DNA from: Mya arenaria
Taxonomy: Eukaryota; Mollusca; Bivalvia; Myida; Myidae
Length of the DNA: 64,000 bases
Direction: 5' to 3'
Assembly (NCBI RefSeq): GCF_026914265.1
Contig: NC_069123.1
Coordinates: 51,778,949 to 51,842,948, forward strand
Part shown: in pieces, positions 51,401 through 59,023 of the stretch
How the letters are laid out: every line of letters starts with the position of its first letter
Position numbering within the stretch: the stretch's first letter is position 1
Notes under the pieces: generated by a model
The model's database searches: none
Seen by the model: only the letters and a program-made list of their open reading frames with translations
What the model was told of the DNA's origin: nothing
Made by a program: the position numbers and the translations under genes

Positions 51401-54400
51401 ACCCTTAATGTTGGAAAAGATTCATGAAGGTCACTTTGGTGTAGAAAAATGCACACAACGCGCACGCGAGGTTCTGTTTTGGCCAAATATGTCTTCAGAG
51501 ATAAAATCACTAGTGCTAAATTGCCCAATTTGCCTAGAACACAGGTGTTCAAATCAAAAGGAACCCCTGCAACCTAGCAAAGTGCCCGATAGACCATGGC
51601 AAATCTGTGCCACAGATCTGTTCCACTGGAACAATTCTGATTATGTCTTGCTGGTAGATGCATACAGCAGATATTTTGAGGTTAGCATGCTCCCAAACTC
51701 AAGGTCAGTCACAGTGATTGATAAATTGAAAGGTTACTTCAGCCGTCACGGCATCCCAGAAGTTTTACGATCTGATAATGGACCATGCTATGACTCTTTA
51801 GAGTTCAACAAATTTGCAGAACAGTACGATTTCAAACACATAACATCTTCCCCAGGTCACTCCTCGGGTAATGGACTTGCTGAAATTACCGTCAAGACAA
51901 TTAAGTCTCTGTTCACAAAAACAAAACAGGCAGGAAATGACCCATACCTAGCACTGTTAGAGTATCGCAATGCCCCATTACAATGTGGTCAATCCCCTGC
52001 ACAGCTCTTAATGAGCAGACAGTTAAGGTCAACACTGCCATTAGTAGACAAACAGCTTAAGCCACGAGTACATGATATGCAGACTGTTAAAGACAAAATG
52101 CATATTTCCAAACAAAAGTCAAAGTTTTATCATGACCAGTCTGCTAAGCCACTCCGATCTCTTGAAATAGGTGAAAGTGTAAGGGTAAGGCAAGGAAAAT
52201 GTTGGTTACCTGCTGTAGTAGAAAAAACGGTTAACAATAGGTCATATGTTGTCAAAACAGAGAACGAAGGATTATACAGAAGAAACAGGCAACATCTTTT
52301 AAAAACTAATGAGAAACTTTTTCCCACCAATGGTCAATCTTATCAGTCAAATCCATCCACCTCTGATCTAAATCCTAGCCCAATACCTTGTCCTGCTACA
52401 GAAAAGTCATCTTCTCTAGGTAATACAGTACAGCCACAAGTATCAGAGGAAACATTTAATTCCCCTTCAGTTGAAATACCTGTCAACTCACAAGCACAGA
52501 CCATTTCAGATAGCCATTGTCAGACATCTGATGATAGGGTTTATTATACAACGAGATCGGGTCGGAATGTCAAAATGCCTCAGAAACTTTCATTGTAAAT
52601 ACATGCTGTATTGACTATGTAAATAATGTTTTCAGGAACTACTTTTTCATGTTTATATGTTTAATTCTTGTTAGATTTTAGATATAATAGAGAGTGTTCT
52701 TACATTAGCAGAAAACCACAAGACATGTAATATAAACTATGCAGTCATAAAATGGATAAGTCAAGCTGTGCATTTATTGACATAGGAACTTAGCAAATTA
52801 CTACAAGCTGTGAACTCCAGTACTGACTGTGAGAACCCTACTTCAAAGAAAGAGAGATGTTACATAATTGGACTAGCTGCCAATTACTGATAAGCCCAAC
52901 CCACTGTAGTAAAGGTGTATCGCCCACTAGCCAATAGCAGTCTCTCTGCTCAGAATACACTTGACCATTCATACATGTATTCACTCTGCTTGTAGCATCC
53001 ATGCTGTTAAGAACTAATAAAATGTTGTCTTCTAACTGGAGTTAGTTGTTTACCTAAACCAGCTAACATACAAAACACAGGTAACCCAGGCTACACATAC
53101 CGGTAGCGACGAGAGGGATCATTCTGTAATCTACGTTATAAATCCTGGCGCCCGGGGATTTTCCATAGCTCATCTTACGAGCAGTAGAGCACTGGTGTAA
53201 TAACAATGAGTCTAAGGCTTTGAACATGACTTGTAGACGGACACAATAGGAAATGGTGTCTCTGGGGGAAGGCCACTTAAAGGATAAATAAATTTGTTAA
53301 TCAAAGGTACACGATAAGTTACTTTTACATGTAGTATTTTCCAGAAGACATACGTGTATTGTGTATAACAAATCATTACAGAACAATGTCGTTGCAAATG
53401 GCGCATTAGACTCCAATGATGTGTCCACGAGGTTAGCAAATCTACCAGCACCGAGCGAGTCACTACCTGTCATCATTCAAGTGGACACGGGGATGGCCGT
53501 CAGTGGCTGTCACGTGGATCAGCTGGCTGGTATTATGGAGGTAATGGCCGAGGAGTTATATATCAATGAACGTTCATATTTTTACTTGCATTATAGTACT
53601 GTGTAACGCTCTTATAGTTCGAATTTTAATATATTTCAATATACATGTACAGCTAAATTGCATAGAAGTTAACACCCTTTATCCAGTAATTTGAACCCAA
53701 TAAGTAGTACTAAGGTTATCGTTTCTATTTGGGTAGTTTTGCAAAAGCCATTGTATACGGGTCCACAGCCTGATGACCCACTTTGTGGATTCACGGGTGG
53801 AGCTGGACCTGACAAACCGCCAGTTACAATCGTTTCTCCGAGTCACAAAACCTTACAGGTACTTTCAAAATAATCCATTATTGACTTGACCTACCATCGG
53901 GGACCCTCCTTTGACTCATTCTGACTTGACCTACCATCGGGGACCCCCGTTCGACTCATTCTGGCTTAATCAACCGTCGGGGACCCCCGTTCGACCCATT
54001 CTTGCTTGACCCTATATCGGGGACCCCCGTTCGACTCATTCTGGCTGGACCCTATATCGGGGACCCGCGTTCGAATCATTCTGGCTGGACCGTTCGACTC
54101 ACTCTTTCTGGACCCTTTATCGGGGACCCCCGTTCGACTCATTCTGGCTGGACACTATAACGGGGACCCCCGTTCGACTCATTCTGGCTAGACCCTATAT
54201 CGGGGACCCCCGTTCAACTCTTTCTGGCTGGACCCTATATCGGGGACCCCCCGTTCGACCCATTCTGGCTTGCTTTATCGGGGACCTCCGTTCGACTCAT
54301 TATGGCTTGCCCCTATATCGGGCTCGACTTGACTTCCATCGGGGACCCCTGTTCGTCTCATTTTGGCTGGACCCTATATCGGGGACCCCCGTTCAACTCT

Positions 54401-56832
54401 TTCTGGCTGGACCCTATATCGGGGACCCCCCGTTCGACCCATTCTGGCTTGCTATATCGGGGACCTCCGTTCGACTCATTATGGCTTGCCCCTATATCGG
54501 GCTCGACTTGACTTCCATCGGGGACCACCGTTCGAACCATTCTGTTAATCTACATTAAATGAAGATCCTAGTGCCTCATGCCGAATGCTATATGTATCCG
54601 TAGTTTACAAGTCAGCTTTGTAAAAGTATGTTTTCCGATGGTGCAGTTTGAATGTTATTTTCAGTCTTATTGGCGTTTTTTTTCCTTCAGCAAATTTGTT
54701 TCTAATCCGTCTCAGTGTAATTGTGCATTCCTCGACGCAAGCCTTGCTATATTTCCAGGGACATTGGCATTCGCGTGCACGCAGCGAACTCGTGCGCTGT
54801 GTTCCGCGGCGTGGGAACGGATCTGGACTACGTGCGTGTCGGCGTGGCCGTGTATGGACTTCCGATAGGTAGGAACACGTGACGGCTTGGAAGCAACACA
54901 ACAAACATCTCAAGTGTTTCGCTATCAAATAAAACTCTGACTTGCCGTACATACGGGAAAACTAGTTGTTGTTATGATTGTATAGTGTTCTAGTCTATCT
55001 TACTTTTAATTATTGTCTGTTATATATAATAAGACAGTTGACCAGTTCATTGTTGTGTTTTATTATGTTATGAATGTTCGTTATTCACGACGGAAAATAG
55101 CTCATTGAGCTAATCTTTCTTGTTTCCTATACCCCACTTTAAACCAAGTTTCTTGTGACTATTTTGTACGACGTACTAGCATCGCTTCAACAATACGGCG
55201 TTCCGTGATTGCGGATTTAACAACTATTTGTACCCTGATTTCTTACAGACTCAAGCATTGTAAGTTTTAATAAGAGCGAGGCAGCGGGGCTCCAACCGGC
55301 GCTCAGCGTGCACTGCCGGGCCGTCCGTGTTCTGCAACTACACAAGGACCAGGCCGTTGGATACAACCGCGGATATGTGTAAAACTAATGTTTAATCCTT
55401 GAATAATCGTGACTTTTGCACCGCTCTAAATCACATAAGTAATTTTGAATCAAGTTTCAACATATTTTGCCAGTCAATTCAATGAATTAACATTGCACAT
55501 CAACAAAACACCTATACTGTCGCCGTTTGAGTAAATAAAGTCTGCCATCTCCCATTCGGAACTCCTCGGCCATTTTTTCAAAAACAACCTCGGATGTATA
55601 TGGACGGTTTACACACTTAAAAAGTGGTACGTTTAAGTCCGCTGCAAATAGATCGCGTAGTAATCTTATTTAGTAGTTAAAATTTATGACTTAACTCTTG
55701 GGAATCGTAATTATGTTTGCAATAATACACTTCACTGGCAATCAATTTAAACTGAGAGCAATGAATACAACTCTTAAACACTACATTTAATTAATGATTT
55801 TATTCAAAAAAATACGGACTACTTCAACAGATGTACCGGCATACATCCGAGGTTGTTTTTGAAAAAAATGGCCGAGGAGTTCCGAATGGCCATCTCCCAT
55901 TGGTTCCCTGCTTTACCCAACTGTGACGTCATCTCGACTCAAATTGTCTTTAAATTACACAAATGAAATGAGATAGCCGCTGAGGGACTTTAATTCTCAG
56001 TCAAATGCAGATATTAGATTAAAAAAACAGAAAGAGATACAAGGACGTCCGGGAGCGATACCATAGCTTTTTTGCGAACAGACCACTTGGTTCTTAAACG
56101 CTCTCGGTTTCCGGTACTGGGTACACACTTCTGCAAGTACTAGCCTTTCATTGCCGTTGGTTAAACTGATCGACAAGTAGGTTTGCATTTTTTTATTAGA
56201 AATAAATTATTGTCCAAATCAAGTTTAAATAAATCGAGTCGATTCAACGACATTTCCTTTTCAGATGTCAGGAGAACGACAAACGGGTGGCGGTGCTACA
56301 GCTGGGCTACGGGGACGGGTTCTCCAGGTCCATGACAGGCGGCAGCGTCTTCACAGTGGACAGTAGGGACATAATAGCGACTCTTAAAAGTTTAATTAAG
56401 ATCTGTTCATTTCATGAAAATACATTTATACATATACCACTGTAAGGATTGAGGAGATAGCTAAAAGTAAATGATATCGCCTCTCTCCTTTAGCTTTTCA
56501 TTATTATGTAATGATATCAATACATATAGTATTGCTTTTAAGAACGGTTCACAATGTTTTCAGATTTTATATTAAAACAATGATTCTTTGTAGGGACCGA
56601 ATGCAAAATAGTAGGACGTGTTTCTATGGATGCTGTTTTGGTGAAAGTGCCGGAAAGTGCAGATGACGCGCGCCTTTTCTGCGTGCTGTCGGACGACTAT
56701 GATCCACGGACGTCTGCCGCCGCCCTCGCCGCCCTGGTCGGCACGTCTACGAGTGAGGTGTGCGTCAGTTTGAACACTCGGCTGCCCAGAGTGTATATCA
56801 GCCGGGGGAAAATACAAGCATTCGTCAAATAG
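27451..56832 (+). CDS. alanine racemase, copy 2 (nine exons, 417 aa, 29 kb)
   Basis: Paralogue of the gene at 6591. Exons: 27451-27583, 46310-46471, 46690-46790, 53382-53540, 53737-53858, 54759-54868, 55249-55378, 56265-56362, 56594-56832. They sum to 1254 nt, with intron phases 1,1,0,0,2,1,2,1, identical to copy 1; exons 5, 6 and 7 have the same lengths (122, 110, 130). Motifs: IIAVVKGNAYGHG (PLP lysine K51), QVDTGMAVSG, THFV, HAANSCA, VRVGVAVYG, catalytic tyrosine Y301 in AVGYNRGY, LGYGDGF and VGRVSMDAV. Differences from the usual wording are ANAYGHG to GNAYGHG and RPGI to RVGV. Exon 4 has ~21 extra codons and exon 3 is 10 codons shorter. Exon 5 uses a pyrimidine-poor TTGGGTAG acceptor. No stops, so probably active. 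Introns 1 and 3 are filled with transposons. Confidence 0.9.
28345..28560 (+). repeat. degenerate GGTTGCTAAGGAAGT-type tandem words
   Basis: Words such as GTAAGTGGTTGCC, GGTTGATAAGGAATTCACTG and GGTGCTAAGGAAGTCATTTG recur. They resemble the larger array at 39030-39390 in the same intron. Confidence 0.45.
28561..29756. other. intron 1 stretch of alanine racemase 2, no gene seen
   Basis: AT-rich. A GTGGCCTAGTTCATAGCC ... GGGGTTCACTGAC arrangement at 28600-28675 is weakly tRNA-like but misses key A- and B-box bases. Short open frames at 29396-29742 are not recognised. Confidence 0.3.
29757..32285 (-). mobile_element. 5'-truncated LINE on the minus strand, young
   Basis: A 761-codon open frame (32261-29976) is followed by ~190 bp of 3' UTR with GGGCCGGTGGCCTTATGCAT and a pentanucleotide tail (TATTG repeats, 29757-29785 on the plus strand as AATAC units). 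The endonuclease domain and 5' end are missing, as usual for target-primed insertions. A clean long frame implies recent insertion, against the orientation of the host gene. Confidence 0.85.
29976..32261 (-). CDS. LINE ORF2 fragment: reverse transcriptase and C-terminal cysteine motif
   Basis: 761 aa, open throughout. RT motifs: VFKKGSNTDPNNYRAISV, YVFYVDFLKAFDNCVHEKLW, GTKQGCVSSTIVFNLYINDL and LFADDVSTFA, the catalytic ADD. Thumb and post-RT region contain VKPILTYSSEIWG. Near the C-terminus FCSYC..H.L..C forms a CCHC-like cluster (HFLIDCPLYDELR). The wording fits the CR1/L2/Jockey supergroup; I cannot fix the clade. The apurinic endonuclease expected at the N-terminus is absent because the copy is truncated at ~32280. 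It lies in intron 1 of alanine racemase 2, antisense to the gene. Confidence 0.88.
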   Translation of the reverse strand: MKINPFDGGNHSMSALFPQYLHLYQREMRNKLIANRKNPKAFWASVKGNVNKQRPQVPIDHNTWTEYFSELFRAKDSLDLNVGSENILNDLHIDSDDSELDTDITDDEILKSVRALKGSCSSGVDGICIEMLKSTIDYTLPYLNKLFNAVLSTGNVPATWCESIITPVFKKGSNTDPNNYRAISVGNSLSKVFMKILSNRLTTWAENNSILDEAQSGFCTGYSTTDSIFSLQSIIQKYLSKRKGRVYVFYVDFLKAFDNCVHEKLWQSLERKGINRDSKLLTVFKNIYSHLKSCVKVQTDITTGLTSFFDCNVGTKQGCVSSTIVFNLYINDLIACLKRYSRNGIYVIEVTGELYGLLFADDVSTFADTVNNLQSNIDTIGKFCDETGMKINLDKSIIMVFRGGGGLRRYEKWFYKGREIEVVPCYKYLGSYFTPTLSWTKTKELLSIQATKALNTLYKYQKQFGYFNLNDAFKLFDAMVKPILTYSSEIWGYEYSHQIEKVQITFCKRVSCLNQNVANFFALSECGRHPLSVTYMSRCIRYWIKLTQMPRDRNPRQCYEMLLRLDESGRTTWATRVKRLLFQHGFGYAWIAQEIGQVDMFIKLFTDRLTDTYNQKTMADINSSPKALCYRLFKSALTPETYISASIPFQYKRILANFRCSSHALNIEIGRHQNIERDFRFCSYCLNRNVYVVKNEIHFLIDCPLYDELRATYLLNIENIVSSERRFVKMMANDSITSIFALSKFLKSSFELREVYINSIN
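32600..32655 (+). repeat. fragment of the GCACCAGTCAATTG interspersed repeat, copy 1
   Basis: TAATGCACCAGTCAATTGTT and ACGGCCCC match the copy beginning at ~34179. The region after it diverges. Confidence 0.5.
32965..33070. repeat. palindrome-rich CGGCC segment related to the CATTCGG MITEs
   Basis: CTCGGAACATTTCGGCCATGGCCGAATTGTTAC contains a perfect TCGGCCATGGCCGA palindrome. The 12-mer TTACGATTGTAT occurs twice (~32991 and ~33046) around a GGAGGCCGAG word. The CGGAACA..TCGGCC wording resembles the arms of the MITE at 55553. A partial or collapsed copy is likely. Confidence 0.35.
33290..33400 (+). repeat. GGATATACCGGGG interspersed repeat, copy 2
   Basis: TATACCGGGGA..., TGTTTTTACCTTTCAGGTG is shared with 34213-34275. 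A CTTTCAG|GTG word imitates a splice acceptor in both copies. Confidence 0.5.
33401..33957. other. intron 1 stretch with a 17-G homopolymer
   Basis: Seventeen consecutive G at 33681-33697, preceded by CCCGGG-like and CCCTGGG/CCCAGGG words (33575-33660) that look like further degraded pieces of the neighbouring interspersed repeat. No gene. Confidence 0.5.
34165..34285 (+). repeat. GCACCAGTCAATTG/TATACCGGGG interspersed repeat, copy 3
   Basis: Contains both ATGCACCAGTCAATTGT (shared with 32600-32655) and GGTATACCGGGGATAGCCGG ... TTTTTACCTTTCAGGTG (shared with 33290-33400), which shows that the two other pieces belong to one family. Confidence 0.6.
34665..35025. mobile_element. ~361-bp foldback MITE (TTTAAAGCTGCACTCTCACA)
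   Basis: The left arm TTTAAAGCTGCACTCTCACA and the reverse complement of the right end (TTTAAAGCTGCAATCTCACA) match, and similarity continues for ~90 bp through CTTGGAA(A/C)GAGC and ATTTTTGCG. Ends are palindromic at TTTAAA, so the target duplication is ambiguous (TA or TTAA). I recall this MITE type as abundant in bivalves. Non-coding. Confidence 0.85.
35026..36800. other. intron 1 stretch of alanine racemase 2, no gene seen
   Basis: Plain AT-rich DNA. I found no convincing open frame, terminus or tandem repeat here. Confidence 0.4.
36805..36975 (+). repeat. ~160-bp direct repeat, copy 1 (with 37645-37825)
   Basis: Shares AAATTAAGA.GGAGAAAATA, ATAATTCTT, ACTTCCT, ATTTTACAA/GATTGTTCAAAGT and GTAACAGGTTT-like words with the second copy ~830 bp downstream. 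Confidence 0.6.
36980..37151. mobile_element. 172-bp MITE with 26-bp inverted ends
   Basis: Left arm GGGTTATAAGTACTGCGTTT continuing TGATCC (36980-37005) and the reverse complement of 37126-37151 differ at one base of 26. It lies between the two copies of the 160-bp direct repeat. No clear target duplication. Confidence 0.75.
37645..37825 (+). repeat. ~160-bp direct repeat, copy 2
   Basis: Second copy of 36805-36975, with a short insertion around GTCTGACATAGGTGTACAAT. Confidence 0.6.
37828..38631. mobile_element. possible ~800-bp non-autonomous element with short inverted ends
   Basis: TGCCTAATTCCCGAT at 37828 and the reverse complement TGCCTAATTCCGGAT at ~38617-38631 pair as 15-bp inverted ends. 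The interior contains a GTCACGTGGGGGATGACGTC word. No target duplication was verified. Confidence 0.35.
39030..39395 (+). repeat. degenerate ~18-22-bp tandem repeat (GGTTGCTAAG)
   Basis: About 16 variants of TGGTTGCTAAGGAAGTCATT-like words in succession, with frequent small indels. Same word family as 28345-28560. Confidence 0.8.
39440..40190 (+). repeat. degenerate ~150-165-bp tandem repeat (CATAATTTGAACAA)
   Basis: Four units marked by (CCCCAGG)...GCATTATTTGAACAA, GACATAATTTGAACAA, AACATAATTTGAACTA and GCCATAATTTT, with AATACATGAGGCTG/ATTACATGAGGC partners. A GC-richer segment at 39990-40160 retains CCACTACATTAGGCTGC. I recall this as a common bivalve repeat type. Open frame 39952-40182 is not convincing. 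Confidence 0.65.
40270..40560. repeat. member of a diverged repeat pair (with 25990-26260)
   Basis: Minus-strand words CATATGGATTATTTTCAAAC and CGTAAGTAACATGGAAT parallel CATCTGGATTAACGTACCGT and CGTAAGTACATGGAAT at 26110-26170. Confidence 0.35.
40803..43662 (+). pseudogene. L1/Tx1-type ORF2 fragment (reverse transcriptase), disrupted
   Basis: Linker GLLKFNNSLL, then RANWVKNGAKATTFFCNLEK, the RT core CIPKDGKPKEFLKNWRPITL, KDQTGFIKGRNI, LIDFEKAFDSI, GRGCRQGDPMSPYLF and the catalytic FADDTYLLLDG, ending with the CCHC-like CSFCECCKETVLHLCWDC. Breaks: in-frame TGA and TAA at ~40932 and ~40998, an internal deletion after FYNKMFWKDI (~41390; the LTxEE..A....K.PGxDGF block is missing), TAA at 41931, frame changes near 42130-42200 and 42490, and stops at 43025-43045. 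Motif wording is that of Tx1/L1-clade ORF2. Confidence 0.8.
43683..44050 (+). repeat. direct duplication of the LINE 3' end
   Basis: Copy of 43293-43664: both contain GTTGAAAATGATAATTGCTC, TTAGGTTCTGGGAATAATA and GGGCAATTGTAAGAAAT. The second copy has small deletions relative to the first. Confidence 0.88.
44051..46309. other. 3' part of intron 1 of alanine racemase 2, no gene seen
   Basis: At 44309-44352 an ACAACTCGGCC...AGGCCGAGGTGTTCCG hairpin-like segment resembles the CGGAAC/TCGGCC MITE ends. The rest is AT-rich, ending in a TTCTGCTTGTCAG acceptor at 46309. Confidence 0.4.
47319..47987. mobile_element. 669-bp non-autonomous hAT-like element in intron 3 of alanine racemase 2
   Basis: Ends TAGTGTTG ... 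CAACACTA, with subterminal clusters of ATCGATTGTCGAT/ATCGATAATCGG words on both sides. Flanked by CTTTGTAT (47311-47318) and CTATGTAT (47988-47995), an 8-bp duplication with one mismatch, as expected for hAT. No transposase frame. Confidence 0.6.
48163..48382 (+). repeat. 5' LTR of the Gypsy element
   Basis: 220 bp, starting TGTTACATAATTGG and ending ACATACAAAACA. Same sequence as 52858-53077. Contains an AATAAAATG word near position 160 of the LTR, a possible polyadenylation signal. Confidence 0.95.
48444..49646 (+). pseudogene. Gypsy gag and protease region (fossil)
   Basis: About 400 codons; the likely start is MDSQNNPRMDW at 48483. A gag capsid-like region is followed by two zinc knuckles (CDNCGNKHQRKDYC and CLYCNRLNHFAKMC) and an aspartic protease signature (KIDTGAQVNVLP). 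The wording resembles Mag/K02A2.6-type Gypsy elements. Confidence 0.88.
49692..52598 (+). pseudogene. Gypsy RT, RNase H and integrase region (fossil)
   Basis: About 968 codons. RT: ATIFSKLDARSGYW, RLPFGLNNA and the active-site TIVDDIVVFG. RNase H: ITLQVDASKYGLAAVL. Integrase: an HHCC-type zinc region (GHFGVEKC ... CPICLEHRC), then the DDE core DLFHWNN, LRSDNGPCY and ITSSPGHSSGNGLAE. The order RT-RH-IN defines Ty3/Gypsy. The C-terminal tail has no chromodomain that I recognise. Confidence 0.92.
52858..53077 (+). repeat. 3' LTR of the Gypsy element
   Basis: Matches the 5' LTR base for base as far as I can read; followed by the CAGGT target duplication. Confidence 0.95.
53880..54545 (+). repeat. 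40-bp minisatellite in intron 5 of alanine racemase 2
   Basis: About 16 units of CATTCTGGCTGGACCCTATA followed by TCGGGGACCCCCGTTCGACT, with indel variants. A ~170-bp block (about 54195-54345) is repeated at about 54365-54515, including the unusual word GGGCTCGACTTGACTTCCAT, so there is a higher-order duplication. It fills most of the 900-bp intron. Confidence 0.93.
55544..55897. mobile_element. 336-bp Mutator-like MITE with 9-bp target duplication (intron 7 of alanine racemase 2)
   Basis: Inverted ends of ~47 bp begin CATTCGGAACTCCTCGGCCA and contain AAAAACAACCTCGGATGTAT; element 55553-55888. Flanked by GCCATCTCC at 55544-55552 and 55889-55897. Non-coding interior. Shares its terminus with the 28-bp remnant at 3795. 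Confidence 0.88.
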
Positions 56833-56893
56833 AATTTACAAAATACCACTTTTACATAAATACATGTATTTCATATTTTGATATCCGTTGTCA
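56833..56893 (+). other. 3' flank of alanine racemase 2
   Basis: Short AT-rich stretch between the stop codon and a long ATT microsatellite. No canonical AATAAA was seen before the microsatellite. Confidence 0.3.
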
Positions 56894-57042
<149 letters not shown>

Positions 57043-57565
57043 ATTATTTTATGTTCATATTCACTGGTAGAGACACTTTCAATCGTTATGTTTCTATTTA
57101 TAACTCCTGACGTATCTTTACCTTCAAATTGTTTGTTATTAACAGAAATATAAATTGGGTTAATTAAATGTATAATTTGCTTACAATGGTAAAGTGTTTA
57201 GCCATTAAGCAGTTTTTGTTTCCATTTTTTAAGTTCTTACTTTTAATACATTAATGGAGACATGGGAGTCTTGCAATCTTAAGAGTTCGTTTTCATCAAA
57301 TATATTAGATCAATTGTAGTAAAAGTCATAAGTGCTAAAATGTCGCGACCGAAGAACGTACGTTATTTAAAAAATAATATTACTTAATCATTTATAAGAA
57401 AAAAATGTGAAATATATTGCTATACTGTACAAATGGATGACCATGGACAAATAAACATAAGAAAATAAAATAGACAGAAAAACGTATTTTGAATAAAATC
57501 ATTTGTTATGAACTGAATTGAACTAATGAAAAGCATAGAAAAGACCACAAACATTAACAATACAA
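57043..57565. other. AT-rich intergenic DNA, no gene seen
   Basis: No motifs or termini recognised. Confidence 0.35.
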
Positions 57566-57645
57566 ATGTTACCCTCAACGGATGCGAACTCGCAACCTTA
57601 CGCATCAAAGCCCTACACATCACCTACTGCACTATATACCCCACC
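57565..57645 (-). repeat. tRNA-like SINE head or tRNA pseudogene
   Basis: On the minus strand TAGTGCAGTAGG (57634-57623) fits the A-box consensus TRGYNNARNNGG exactly. About 30 bases later GAGTTCGCATCC (57590-57579) fits the B box with one mismatch. The cloverleaf stems pair poorly, so it is more likely a SINE promoter than a working tRNA. No second copy is visible in the window. Confidence 0.5.
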
Positions 57646-58290
57646 AATAACAAGATTTCTGTCATGCTTTTCGATGAAATATGGGGTTTTATCAGTGAAA
57701 TAACAACAGTGAAAATATCAATTTGATATTTTCACTGCAAAATAAGGAGTGAAAATATCAACTTTCAGAACTACTTTTAAAACCCTTTGATCATAACAGA
57801 ACACTTCACTTTGAACCAGAAATGTTTGCAAAATGTGTAAAATTCAAAGAAAATTTGGAAATTAACAACTTACCGTTTATTACCGATTATCCCGTTTATC
57901 AAACGTTGTCTTGATCTTGAAGCTGAATGGTCGAACATTTGCTCGTGAAATAAAATATGATCTTACACTGAAATAAACAAATATCCTCTATATATATAGT
58001 ATACGGTAACACTGAAAAGATCCCTCAAAAATGACGCACGTAATCTATTAAGGAATCTAAACGTGGACTTGTCCAAAAGATCACAGCACACGGGTCAAAA
58101 TAGGACTATCATAACACATATTTCTGCCAATCTGTTAATTTCTGCTGTGGTGTTATGAGTGTTGTTCTATTTGACGAACTGCAAACCATCCAATTACGCC
58201 GTTTATCTTTTTAAAAGATATTCCACGCTACTTTATATGTTTGTATATAGTGAGCGGATAACAATATAACCATAATATAACCATTAATTA
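57646..58290. other. AT-rich intergenic DNA with a short inverted repeat
   Basis: GTGAAAATATCAA...TTGATATTTTCAC pairs at ~57709-57736, followed by a third copy GTGAAAATATCAAC at 57750. No gene. Confidence 0.4.
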
Positions 58291-58299
58291 CCACCAATA

Positions 58300-58990
58300 A
58301 GGTTCATCTATTGGCCATGACCTGTATTGCTACCAAGTTTCAAGACAGTAAGAGTTGGGCCATTAGTGGAAACCGCTATTTATAAAAAACAAAGATCTCG
58401 ACCTTTGACATATTGCCCTTAAGTCAATAGGGGTAAATGATTGGTCATTCAAATAATTTATATTAACTTTTAAGATCAATCGCTTTGTATATACATGTAT
58501 GTTGAGCCGACTTTTAGTAGGTCACCGGGACATCGACTTTTAAGCTTAACAAAAATCAAAAGGGTTAATGAAAATTAACATCGTGCATACAAAGTTTGTA
58601 TACTGTCTTCAGAACCATGCCCTTTAACCTAATGAACTCCAATAATAGACAATCAGACATAATTATACCACGGGAAGTGAGTCGCGCATATAACTCGTGC
58701 TCTCATCTCAAATGTCAAGATCACACTTGGAGGTCAATGTTCCACAATTTGTATTTCATAGTAATATTTGAATCTCAGCCATAGCAATACATTTGTCTCA
58801 GCCATAATTTCTTAAACGTCAATGGAATTTAATCGAACTGTACAAAGTTATAGAACACAATGGGAAGGTTTTTGTTGCATCAAATGTGTTCTCCAACTTT
58901 GAAGGTCAAGGTCACACATGGCCAATGTGCCACAATATTTATTTCATAACATTACTTTTTGTCTCAGTCATAACTTTCGAAATATCGATG
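58300..58990 (+). repeat. AAGGTCAAGGTCACAC interspersed repeat, two tandem-like units
   Basis: Units at ~58710-58790 and ~58893-58975 share TCAAGRTCACAC, GGCCAATGTGCCACAAT/GGTCAATGTTCCACAAT, ATTTCATA and CTCAGYCATA. An outlying related piece (TCTCGACCTTTGACATATTG) lies at ~58397. I recall such GGTCAAGGTCA repeats as common in bivalves. Confidence 0.6.
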
Positions 58991-59023
58991 GGAATTTGTC
59001 AAACATTCCAGCCAAGGCACCTT

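Larger units (their letters stand above)
48163..53077 (+). mobile_element. Ty3/Gypsy LTR retrotransposon, very young (fossil treatment)
   Basis: 220-bp LTRs at 48163-48382 and 52858-53077 look identical by eye. The target duplication CAGGT is at 48158-48162 and 53078-53082. A primer-binding site (TGGTGTCAGAAG) follows the 5' LTR and a purine tract (AAAGAAAGAGAGA) precedes the 3' LTR. Two coding blocks: gag-protease and RT-RNase H-integrase. The element looks close to whole, with at most about one break; this lineage often needs frameshift or read-through between the blocks. It lies in intron 3 of alanine racemase 2 in the sense direction. Identical LTRs imply a very recent insertion. Confidence 0.95.

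Noticed and set aside
53691-54558. Open frames across the 40-bp repeat
   Set aside because: Minisatellite artefacts. Only 53737-53858 is coding, in a different frame, as exon 5 of alanine racemase 2.
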